Source: Spodoptera frugiperda
Lineage: Eukaryota > Arthropoda > Insecta > Lepidoptera > Noctuidae
Assembly: GCF_023101765.2 (NCBI RefSeq)
Contig: NC_064213.1
Location: 2,728,001 to 2,792,000, forward strand
Length of the DNA stretch: 64,000 nt
Direction of reading: 5' to 3'
Part shown: piece by piece, positions 12,967-24,400 of the stretch
Position numbering within the stretch: the first letter of the stretch is position 1
How the letters are laid out: each line of letters begins with the position of its first letter
Program-made: the position numbers and the translations under genes
The notes under the pieces: generated by a model
Databases searched by the model: none
Told to the model about the DNA's origin: nothing
What the model saw: only the letters and a program-made list of their open reading frames with translations

Positions 12967-13054
12967 ACTAAATTAGTTGCAATAAAACACAAACCAAATT
13001 AATTTATTTCATTTTAATATTCTTTATTATGTAAATTTTAAATATTGCCCCACA

Positions 13055-13185
13055 CTAGGATTTTTTCCTGTATCGTGGATGCGTTTACAAACATACAGTT
13101 TCACATGCATGTGACAGACCAGAAATAACAATTTGTGGATCATAATATAAAGAGTGGCAGTTGCCCAGCCATAGGACCAACAGTG
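13055..13185 (-). mobile_element. Family T SINE body, reversed and diverged
   Basis: It reads TCGTGGATGCGTTTACAAAC, TCACATGCATGTGACAGACC and ACAATTTGTGGATCA, the reverse of the 12.2 kb SINE body. The tRNA-like head is eroded. Confidence 0.7.
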
Positions 13186-13605
13186 CTGTCAAAAATATAT
13201 TTTCTGTGTAATATATATATCTGTATAATATAACAATTTGTAATATTATCTTGGGTAGGAGTTAAATAACGAAAACAATCATTTTATTGAAGTTTTTTAA
13301 ATTATTTTTATTTCCTACTTTTTATGCAGAATAATTAATAAGTCGTCCTATTTTCATTCATAAATTTTGATTTATTTAATTTCTCGTGTATTGATTAAAA
13401 ATAACCAATTTCCAATTATTTTTATTATTTTATAAATGACATACCTTTAAGAATACATAATAAGTGTTATATTAAATTAAATTATTATAATATAAAACAT
13501 TACAATACATTCTTACACAGGAACTTTAATTATATATAGCATAATAGGCACATAATGAAATATAGCCTGTATACCAGTTTTTAAACTGACATGGTCACTA
13601 ACACT

Positions 13606-13706
13606 ATCATTAGAACTTGAGGCGGGATATTTACCATGTTTATTTATGTCTATGAGTTCCCGATATTAATAAACATGGTAAATATCCCGTCTCAATTTCT
13701 AATGAT
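13606..13706. mobile_element. Palindromic MITE (GGGATATTTACCATG family)
   Basis: Arms ATCATTAGAACTTGAGGCGG continuing GATATTTACCATGTTTAT, and the reverse complement ATAAACATGGTAAATATCCC continuing GTCTCAATTTCTAATGAT, form a near-perfect hairpin of about 38 bp per arm. Related copies are at 32522-33010 and 33525-33640. Confidence 0.72.
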
Positions 13707-13882
13707 ATAGCCTATATATTATACCTTACGAACTTTATAAAACGATCACAAATCATCGAAAACTTGGTATTTATAATGTTCCATGAGATAAATATACTTT
13801 ATTACACCTAATGTGAATTTTACGAATCAAGAATAAATGCTATTCTCTTAATAGTACAATCTGTTTATGCTTTTTCTTTTTT

Positions 13883-14043
13883 TTTTGGGGAGGGGGGGGG
13901 GGAATTTCCAATGACTTCTCCCGCCTTGGGCGAGGTGGGAGGGAGTGTCAGACATTTACTGACTAAAAACCACCCCGTTCCTACTCCTGCTTTTCGAGCC
14001 GGAGCCCCGGTAAACCCGCTAGGCAGTCCGCAGCTCCGGATCA
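13883..14043 (+). repeat. Family F repeat, well preserved
   Basis: A G-run, then TGACTTCTCCCGCCTTGGGC, GGGAGTGTCAGACA, ACTGACTAAAAACCACCCCG, CTTTTCGAGCCGGAGCCCCG and CCGCAGCTCCGGATCA. An ORF of 70 codons inside it is a by-product of the GC-rich repeat. Confidence 0.85.
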
Positions 14044-15088
14044 AATCTGTCTATGCTATGCTTTTTTCAATTGTGAAAAGTAAACTCGAAAGCGACTTGA
14101 AACCATTAGTAATACGTATGTAGGTGAGTTTGACGGCGTGGGAGGAGTCTAACAGTGAGTCGATAATAGGGAGGGTTATTCCGTATTTCATTTTGTCGTA
14201 GAACAAAGATTATATAAAATTCACACTGTAGGTAAATTACGTATAGACACACAGCACATAGAGTTATCCTAATTCGTCAAATTTATTTAATAGATTTTGT
14301 ACTTTATTACAAAATAATAAATTTGAAAATTATTTGAAGATAATCGGGGTTGATTGATGTGCCAGCCTGTGTATACGTAAAAAAACATAAAAGTAGTCAA
14401 AAACAGTTAGAGTAATCGAAAAGATAGATTATGCGACCGAAGGCCAAAGTTAGTCGTTCGGAGAAACATACTCTTCCAAAGAATAGTAGATTTGATAGGA
14501 CTATAATTACTTTAGCGCATTCAGAAATGTACCTACCCAAAGACTTCGTCAGAGGTAACCTAGTAAACTTTCAGTTTCTTAATTACATTAATTAATCTTT
14601 TTGTTCTCAATTTCAAATCTGTCTTAATCAGGAATCGGGACATAGACAGACTCGAAAACGGGTAGGCGTATTGAACCAAAATGATTGATTTAGTGCTAAA
14701 ATTGGCACCGTCACTGTTACCAGAAAAAGGGCTTTATGAAGTTGGCTTCAAAGGCTTTATTCGAGTTAATTAGCAAAGGCATTATCTTTTGAAACTTTCT
14801 TATTGTGTGCTTGTTCGGGAGATGGGTTACGTTCGTCATTTAACAAAATATAGGAGACACAATAAATTACAATTGAGTTTATAATTTACTTAATAATCGT
14901 CAACAAGAATAAAAAAAAACGATCATTTTACCACATAATTTTCTTCTCCTATCAACAATATCCAATTGTAGCCATATTTAATCAAAACATATTAAAAATA
15001 AACAATACAACAGTCCAACACATACATACATTCCTACAAAAAAGAGACAAAACTACTCTAAACCTTAAACCTATATCACAATGAATAT
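14044..15088. other. Intergenic DNA downstream of the P450
   Basis: AT-rich. On the minus strand it should hold the P450 3' UTR. No canonical AATAAA lies close to the stop on that strand; an ATTAAA variant is near 14975. Nothing else recognised. Confidence 0.4.
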
Positions 15089-15406
15089 TCAAGCAGCATT
15101 CTGCAGAACGAAGTAATAAGGCGGATGCATTCTATTGACTCCAACGGTGGCCATATTTGGGGCAGGTCCGTGCCATTCTAGCCTGTATTTGTCCAAAACT
15201 CTAGTTGTTAATGAGGATAGCATTTTGCCAACGGCGCCGGTACCTGGACAGGCTTCTCCGAAGGGCATGGAGGCTAGTGGGTGAGCCCTGGAGGCTTTTA
15301 AAGGCTCCCAACCTTCATTGCACCATCTCTCTGGAACGAAGGCCTTTGCCCTTCCCCATTGCTTCTCGGATTTGCTTGTCACGCCGTGAGCGAGGACAAT
15401 GTCCAC
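15089..15406 (-). CDS. P450 exon 10: PERW, heme loop and C-terminus
   Basis: Acceptor ATCTTCAACAG; the exon opens VDIVLAHGV and runs to a stop at 15089. It contains FVPERW, HPLASMPFGEACPGTGAVG and a C-terminal beta region ending YYFVLQNAA. The heme loop is shortened but the reading frame is intact. Confidence 0.93.
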   Translation of the reverse strand: MDIVLAHGVTSKSEKQWGRAKAFVPERWCNEGWEPLKASRAHPLASMPFGEACPGTGAVGKMLSSLTTRVLDKYRLEWHGPAPNMATVGVNRMHPPYYFVLQNAA

Positions 15407-18400
15407 CTGTTGAAGATTACGATTAAAATATTAGGCACAATTTCAAACTCCGTTGTAATTTGAGAGAATTTTAATCCTACTTATTTAATCTCTTCTTCTT
15501 CTCTTTTCGTGAAACAATGCTTGCGTTGTGTTTCGTCATGTGAGTGAGGTTACCGAGGGCCCAATTACCCCACTCCCCAATCTCCTAATCCCCAACAATC
15601 CTTAAATTTCTAACCCCCACCAAAAGGCCGGGAACATACTTGTAACGCCTCCGGTATTTTAAGTGTCTATGGGCGGTCCGATTGCTTACCATCAAGTGAT
15701 CTGTCAGCTCGTTTATCGGCTTATCTCTTAAAAAAAAGAATGCATCACAAGGAGGCCAATGATTTTACGAACATGAATTCTACGTATAACAATAGTGTTT
15801 ATTAAATGAGAATCAAAGAGACATCCCTATTAGAACAAAAGTGTTCTTCATGCTCTTTCAAGGCAGATAATTGAAACAGAACGTACTCAGAGCCCAGAGT
15901 GGAATAAAATATCAACCTCTTCATAAAGATAAAACAACACAAGGACTGAAACCGTTTTCCCAGCGAATACAATGAAAGCAATGAACATTGTACGAATTAC
16001 TGTCGTTCGTAGCTCAGTACGTTATGCAGATGAATGCCTAGCTGAAGTAGGGAGCTTGCAAAATTAATTTTATTTATAAGCGTGAGACGAGTGAGCACTG
16101 AGCATAATGTTTCTTTTAAAGGTTTTGTAATTTAAAGTGGTTGTACTTTGTTATTGTGTTATTTGAATTGAAGCTACTTATTTCGTTCTTAATGCCAAAA
16201 TTATGGTACCATTACAAATTGGTTTATGAATTTCGTATCCACATACAGCATATATGTCTCTAAACACGGTCAAAAGAATTTCTGAGGGGCGGAGAGGCAA
16301 CGATAACTTGAGCATATCGGGATGTTTAGTGTGCAACAACAAAATGTCTGAATAGATCCGAATAATTTTTAGCACAGAGATAAATTAGGGGCAAGCGTAA
16401 GTAAGTCCCAACGTGAATTTTCACCCCGAAAAAATATTCAGACAATCAAGTAAAACAATAATCAACTTACCCCAGCAGGAATTTCATAGCCTCCAACGAT
16501 GATTGGTTCCCTGTTCCTCCTGACGACTCCTCCAGTGGCAGGGTGGAGTCTCATGGCCTCTCTGGCGCAGGCAGCAACATAGGGCAGTTCGGGTGTGTCA
16601 CACCCAGCCTCCCTGGATGCTATGGACCAGTGCACCTCGTCATGTGCCCTTTGCTGACGAGCCGCGTGTAGGGATAGTTGGTAGAACATGTTTAGAGCTG
16701 TTTGGGCGAGCTGGAAAAGAGTTTTAGGTTAATAATATCATGTTTTAGATCGTCGCGCGTCGCATCCAGCTGGGGCTTCCGATCTCGCAGTCCGAATTCA
16801 ATCCCGGTATTTGCAAGACTACGAATTCTCAATACCTCGGGATATCCGTATTTTTGGGATACAAATAAAGTATGAATCAACTCGCCATTTTGAAAAGGCA
16901 TTGAATTTACTGGTTCTTTTTGCCCTATATTTTTTGTATAAAAATTCAGACGATCATTCATTTAACTTTCCTTATGTCATAAAGGAATCCCGTATCGTGA
17001 CGTCACGATTTTGTGTAGGTACATTTTCTACCGAGCGATGACGTAACGACCTCCCAATCTTAAGCTTTAATTTCGTTTACTTAAATATAGATTTTTTTAT
17101 AAAAAAGACGTATCTAGGTAATATATTTTCATTATCTAACTGGCAGACTATATACATTTTTATTGACATCATCCATATTGACCATTACTACTTGTATAAT
17201 AGTTACATAAGTTTATTTCGATACTAGCTTTCGCCCGCGACTCCGTCCACGCGGATGTCGGTCTTCGCGTGGATGTTTTATTTCTCCATTTTGAGTAACT
17301 CTGACAAGGACATCTTATAAATATCTATTGGATCCAAATACGGCGAGGCCCATAATAATTAAGGAGGTCCGTCTATTGAGCTACTGCTGTTGAGCTCGCG
17401 TTCTGTAGTATAAAACTGAAAAATTAAGATTTTTTTTCTACGTATTTTTCCAAGATAAAAAATATCCTATTTCATGCCCAGGATAATAAGGTATAATTAT
17501 ACCAAGTGTCGTCGAAATCGAACCGTTAGTTTTCACGTAATGCCTGAACACACAGACAGACAGAGAGACAAAAAAAACAAAAATTAATTCACCTATTTGA
17601 GTTTGGTATCGATCCTGTAACACCCCCTGCTATTTATTTTTTCAATATTTTCAATGTACAGAATTGACCCTTGTACAGATTTATTATACATATGTATATA
17701 GATAACGACAAAAATTTCACAATACAATATTACATTTTCTGATTATATTATTTTTATAGTACAGAAATAAAACCGACAAACTTTCCACTGCAACAGACGT
17801 ATTTTGGTTAGCATGTGTTTTATTATTGTGAGTGTATTTATCGCCACTCTTGTTCTGCACGTCAGTAGCCGCAACCCTGCATTGAGGATCATTGGCGGCA
17901 GCGATGTCGCTGAAGACGAGCTCCCCTATGTTGGAAGGATACGATTACATCTTGTTCTTAAGAACCAAGGAATTGTTATCTTTGAAGGACGTATGCATGT
18001 CTGTACCTGTTCTATGTTCACACCAAACTGGGCGTTGACAGCCGGTCATTGTATTGAACCGTATCAAATAACAAGTTCCACCGAAAAAGACGGAGTTATG
18101 ATAAAGTACGAATATTATATAGCCTACGGTCCTCTTGAGAAAAATCATACGAGCCAAATTTTACAATGGTATAAACACCCTGGCTATTTGGGTAAAGATT
18201 TCCCATTTCATTTGGTCAATGATATAGGTTTGATAAAAACTGAAGAAACTGTTCTGAGCCAATATGGGCATATTAGTGCATTGGATTCCACAAGCATGCT
18301 TGGATTGGAAGCGACTGCGGCTGGTTACGGGCTGATGAAGATAGCGGGAGTGATCGCTCCCGCGGATATTTTCGAGAAACCTTTACAAAAACTAGATGTT

Positions 18401-21400
18401 GTTGTCATTAAATGCAGTAAATTTTTTCAATTTATACATCCAAGATTGTGTGTGTCGCGGCGTTGTGGCAAGTTGGAAGAAATTTGTCAGGGAGACTCAG
18501 GCGGACCACTCCTGCATACCTCGGGCATTGTTGGTGTTGTCAGCGCTGGACCATCAGACGCATGTAATCCTTTAGTTGTCATACAGCATCCGGAACTCGG
18601 CGCTATAACACCCACCAGTCCTTTTATTGATTGGATAAGTGATGTAATAAATAGAGAAACAAGTGCTTAGGTTACTTACAAGAACCATTTTCAAAAAAGT
18701 ATATGTCTAACTTTTCGAAAATTTAAGTCAGTCCAGCTTTTTACCGTCATCATAAATAATTTTAATTTGATAGTTTATATACTATCTACTTAACTAACAG
18801 CCGTACTCAGAGTAATTTAATTTAATGGTTACTTAACCCAGCCCTTACCAATTGTTTTCGGAACGAAATTGTTACTTGTATTAATTCGTAAATGTGTCAG
18901 AGTACCGCAGTTACTGTTTAAAGTTAGTTTAGCACCTATCTATACTATCTATACGGTACTAATATTATAAAGCTGAAGAGTTTGTTTGTTTGATTGTTTG
19001 ATTGTTTATTTGAACGCGCTAATCTCCGGAACTACTGGTCCGATTTGAATAATTCTTTTTGTGTTGGATAGTCCATTTATCGAGGAAGGCTATAGGCTAT
19101 AAAACATCACGCTATGACCAATAGGAGCCGAGTAGAGCGGGTGAAACCGCGCGGAAGTAGCTAGTGTAGATAATAAAATTATTCAAATGAAATTACAGTT
19201 GTTTATTTAACTCCGCCAGTAAGCAGTGTAGTAGGTAATTATTCTAACAAAATAGACTGTAATGGGCATCACGTTTAGTTTACATAGATCCCCGAGCTAT
19301 GACCTAAGTAAACAGAGACCTATATTTGCGCACTATCATCCCTTTTCTGTTTGTAGTCATAACAATAATGTTCTGATAGGACTAGGATAGATTTAATACA
19401 GGTTACTTCTAGTTTATGGTCCTCTAGGTTAATTAACGTTCTATAAGCATTTTATTTCTTTTCGTGAGACATAATAAGTTTGTTATTATGTTATCGGCTT
19501 ACTCACGTAACTGTTTGACAAGGAACTCGACGAGTGTTACGACATTTTAGTATCTACGTATGTATTATAGGGAAAACATTTTTTATATGGTTTAGCGGCG
19601 GCAAACGAATGGCATACAGTTGACGGAGGTCCAATATTCCCCACCCGTCATGCTTCCTATTCTCAAATCTCGAAATTGTCAAAAGGTCGGCCTTTTGGAG
19701 ACGTACTCGTAACGTCTATGGCGTTGCAGGTCTTCATGGACGAAGCCAATCGCTTACCACCATGTGATCAGTCTGTTTGTTTGCCGTCCTGTCTTATAAA
19801 GAAATTCGCCATCGACAGAAACTTCACGCTCACACATTGGAGCCCAAATGGTCCCGTACAGTTCGGTTTCAGAGGAATTTCCTCCCACGAACCCTCCGAT
19901 TGTGGAATGAGCTCCCTGCCGAGGTTTTCCCAGTAGGCTACAATATGGGGGACTACAAGAAGGGAGTAACTAGGTTTCTTAAGACTCGGCAAAGCGAGTG
20001 GCAAGTGTTCATAGACCACGGTAACCACTTACAATCAGATGAGCCGTGCGCTTCTTCGCCAACGTCGCGTCGTGGTTTAAAAAAAACAAATACAATGTAT
20101 ACTTACAGGATGGACGCCAGCTAGTAGGATGTCAGCTGCGAGAGGCAGGATCCGCCTCTGCAGAGGCCGTAGCTTATCAAGTAAAACCTGTTCAGGCCTC
20201 AACTCTTCAGAGTTGAGCGAGTTCAGTGCCTTCGTCAGGAAATGTTCTGTGAGCCTGTAACAATGGGTATTTTATTAATGTTAGGTCATGCGGACGTATG
20301 AATATATCGTCCTATTATCAGTGTTAATAGTATTTGGGACTATGTACTTTATGGTAAAAGGGTAAGTTTGAAAATGTATTAAAGTTGATCGATTTCTTTT
20401 CTATATCATCGTATTGATATTGTTGGTTTGTGAAACTTTCAATAAGGTTCTAAATAATTCACGAAAATGTGGGTAACACCTAATAAAACGCCTGAAACGA
20501 AATTGAACGCAACGGATGGCTATAGGCTTGTCTTTGCGAACTTATAAAATTTAAATTTGCATGGCGTGAGCCTGATTATGGCGTTTTATAACTTTATATT
20601 TTAGAACATTTTGTTAGCTCACCCATAGTCTGTAAATAAAGAATTTGAATTTGAAAAGAACTTTTTCTAATTTGTGTTGTATGTGTTATAGAAGTCTCGA
20701 CTTCCGACCTTTGCTCAGAGCCAAAACATATGGCAAAATGTAAACATGCACATTAATGTCATTATAATACATTATCTTATCTCATATCGCGGATAATATC
20801 CTTCGCATTATGTAGTACCTAGATGGACAGGATTATGACTTTTATAGTCCAACTTATCAACATTTTGTAAGTAAACAATATTGACAATTCGTTTAAACCG
20901 GTTTGTACCAGTTGGATATCTTGATGCACAAAATGCAGAAAAATTATTGTTTCCAGAAAAGATATGGAACTTCACTTGATGCATGAAGTATACATATATT
21001 TAAGTATTATCATATCAGAAAAAAATTGCATGGCATGATAGATAACGGGCCACCAAATTGCTACTACATAAGTGTACTTATATATGTCTAGGTACTTATG
21101 GTGATAAGTAACATCATGTTAGTTATTACAAACAAGCAGATAATAGATTCACTTTTCATTCTTTTCAGTTTTTTGCTACTGCAGCTACATCTGATCAAAC
21201 ATTTTGTAGGTACCTATTCTTAGGTTATTTATCCCTGTATATATCCTAGTGATTCTTCCGGAGTTGCGGACAACGTAACAGGTTACCGGGGCTCCGGGTT
21301 AAATCAGGAGAAGAAACGGGGTGGTTTTTAGTCAGTTGTAGTTTGACACTCCCTCTCGCCTCACCAAGGCGGGAAAAGTCATTGGATGATTTTACCCCGT

Positions 21401-24400
21401 CCAAAAAATCCCTAGTGATTTCTTTTTGTCTTTGTTATAGATATGTATTTCCCAAGACCGTAAACGAAAATAAAGAATAATGACGTTTAATTTAGAACGT
21501 TAATAAAACAAATCTTTATTGCGACGAGAACATAAATAACTCTAATGCTTTATAAAGTATATTTTCTTTAGCTAAAACTAATTAATATTGTTAATGAGCT
21601 AAAAGACAGATGAAAGGATCCCGAAACATGAAGAAACATTCAGTATCCTTTAATTAGGAAGACCCTAATTATGGCTTTAAATGGATCATTATTATCTTAA
21701 CAATAACCAGATGATTAAATTGGGTATGAAATAATTATAGGGATTACTTATACATTATAATAGAAGTCGAAAGTTTGGGTTTTGGAAATTATTTACTTAA
21801 TAACTACACTTTGGAGCAAAGAAACGCCCCCATATAAGCTGATGGCTGATGGTAAGCAATGGACACTCGAAACACCAGAGGCTTTACAAGCGCGTTGCCA
21901 GCCTTTTGAGGGTTAGGAATTTAAGGGTTACTGGGGAATATTCATAGTATTTTATTAATTGGTGAAGCATGTTGTATGAAATGTAATTTAATTACCTTTA
22001 AAATCAGATTATTATGTTGTAAAACGGATATATTTTTTAAAGATATAGAGAGTTGTGTAAGTGTAATAAAAACGCTATTGGCTCTGTTTCTTTGCTACCA
22101 AGTGTATTAAGATGTCTTTTTGTTTATTCACTGCCCATGCAGTTTTAGGTTAAGTTTGAACTTCGAAATTGGTTATGAATTTTAGATTGCTCTTATGAAT
22201 TTTCGATATGAACATTGCAGTTGCTTTGACTCCGTGAGCTCCCTATATTAAATATGTTTGTGAATAAAGTTTATGTTATCAAACTAATGAGTTATTTTGA
22301 ACAGTCATAGGATTAACGACTAACTTACCTATACTTTCACCAACGTCATTGCATAATAAGTTGCAAAATCCTTTGACGATGTCAAAATAAAAATGTCTAG
22401 CAACATTCGACATTTTGTGCTCATGTGCCATGCAAATATATCACGTGTATGCTAATCTCTCAACATCATATAAAATGATGATCACGATCCTGTTTGGTGA
22501 TATCCACAAAATAATGCATGTTTGATAGTCAAGTCCTACTTCATGTGGGATTTAAAGTTTAATGTATTTACTCACTTTTATTGGCAGATAGAGTTTATTG
22601 TACTGACGATAGGAAAGGATAAAATGTCATTGTTATCAAACATTACCGGTTATTGCGTGGTTTCAATAAGCATTAACTAGTATTTTTGGAAGTAAATCTT
22701 TTATAAACGGTATCCTATATTATGATTTTCTTCTATGTTGTGGGTGCGTTTGAAAACATACGAGATCACATACACATGACACCCAGACATGGAACAACAA
22801 TTTGTGGATTACACAAAGAGTTACTCCGTGCAGGAATCTACCTGGTGTTCCTGGCATACCAATTCTTCAATCTCTTCATGCATGCTCATTGATTGAGAAA
22901 GTTTTGAATTTAGCAAGATAGTAAATTAAAGTTTTATAAACTCACGTGAAATGTCTGTCAAAGGCCTTCAAAGCACTGTTGAAGGTCGGGTTCTCCGGGT
23001 TTAAGGTTCCTTCACTCCTGACTAGGAAGCTACCATCAGCTATATCTCGACTGCATCGCACCAGCCTTTCTGCAGGAGTCAGTTCTTCTAAGGAACGCTT
23101 CGCCAGCGAACAAAGGTCGTGGATCTCGTCATCCATTGAGGTTTTTTCTGGTTTCCTTAATAAGGAAAGGGAACATAGAATTATTCTTTGGTCTACTTGA
23201 ATAGCGTAATGGTTGACTAAAGTATTTTATCATAATATTAAGGTTTTTAAAATCTTTCTTGACAAGTTTAGATTTAAGCTTGATTTTTATTTGTAGTAAG
23301 AAAAAATAACTATTGAAATTGGCATTTTATTGCCGATTCATTTTGCTCATTAATTAATTTGTTCAAAGACAAATTTGAACAATATTGAATGAATCCTAAA
23401 ACTATTATATGATAATTGCGCCGTGTACACCTTTTTTTATTTCTGTTAATTATTTTTGTTACGATGCAAATAAACTGTTTTTCTTTATTTCTATAATATC
23501 CAAATGTTCATAGTACTTACTGGTTATCAGCAGTAGGTATATGCACAGCACCGTCGAGGCATCCCAGTCGTATCCCGAAGATCATCATGCCGATAGTCTC
23601 AATGGCCCACCGGTAGATTTCAGTCTCCAATTCTTCGTTCAAAGCGTTTTCTGCATGACGCAGATCTCCCAATCTAGGATGAAGCAAAAAATATAATAAC
23701 TCGCGCACTCAGAGTCATTTAATGGTTACTTAACTCATTCCTTAGCAATTGTTTTCCATAGAAAATCATTACTAAAGAATAGTTTAAGTAAGCATTAAAT
23801 GACTCTGAGTGTGGCAGTAAGCCAGTAAAAAAATAAGTAATTGGTGATTGGTGGTGATTCCTTGAGTTGTTTACTATTTACATATTATTGTCTGCTAATC
23901 ACAAGAAGTAGGGTAGTACAAATTATAATATTACCAAGTTCTTAGTTACGTAGCATATAATTTATCTAGGATTTATTAAACTCTGTATGAAACCGATTTT
24001 ACTTCCTGGATGGAAATATCTAAATGCTTTTTGGGAGCTAGTCTCCCAAATATTCTATCTAGTTTCTTTCTAAATCTATACTCTATAGTTTATACTAATA
24101 TATAAAGCTGAAGAGTTTGTTTGAACGCGCTAATTTCCGAATTGAATACTTCTTTTTGAAATAACCCATTTATCGAGGAAGGTTATATTCTAAAACATCA
24201 CGCCGCAATCAAAAGGAGCAGCTAGTAGACTATAACAGAGAACGTATTTGCAATAACAAAGGTGTGGCACGACTGAGTGATCCTATTGTCAGAAAAATAC
24301 TTGAAAATTAATTAATCAAACATAAATTTACGTCATTTCATAGGAAACGCATACGTAAAAATATTTACTTAATCATTTTACAGATGATAATGTGCGATTA

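Larger units (their letters stand above)
16711..20106 (-). other. P450 intron 8, host of the nested protease
   Basis: 3.4 kb. It holds an RTE-like tail (17224-17620), the protease gene on the opposite strand, a MITE fragment at 18795-18905, family E at 18960-19175, a MITE arm at 19455-19560, and a SINE/LINE composite at 19600-20092. The piece 16740-17050 carries a CRE-like TGACGTCA palindrome at 16999-17006. Confidence 0.7.
20255..22945 (-). other. P450 intron 7
   Basis: 2.7 kb. Family F copy at 21270-21402, reversed family D fragment at 21830-21940, reversed family T piece at 22735-22845. The rest is AT-rich with nothing seen. Confidence 0.65.

Noticed and set aside
13911..14123. 70-codon ORF, also at 39043-39258
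   Set aside because: The same peptide arises wherever family F occurs; it is repeat sequence.
15205..15426. 73-codon + strand ORF
   Set aside because: It is the antisense of P450 exon 10.
16999..17006. TGACGTCA as a functional CRE controlling the protease
   Set aside because: A single palindromic octamer 0.8 kb upstream of the ATG, inside an uncharacterised sequence, is too weak to claim.
22946..23200. 84-codon + strand ORF
   Set aside because: It is the reverse strand of P450 exon 7.
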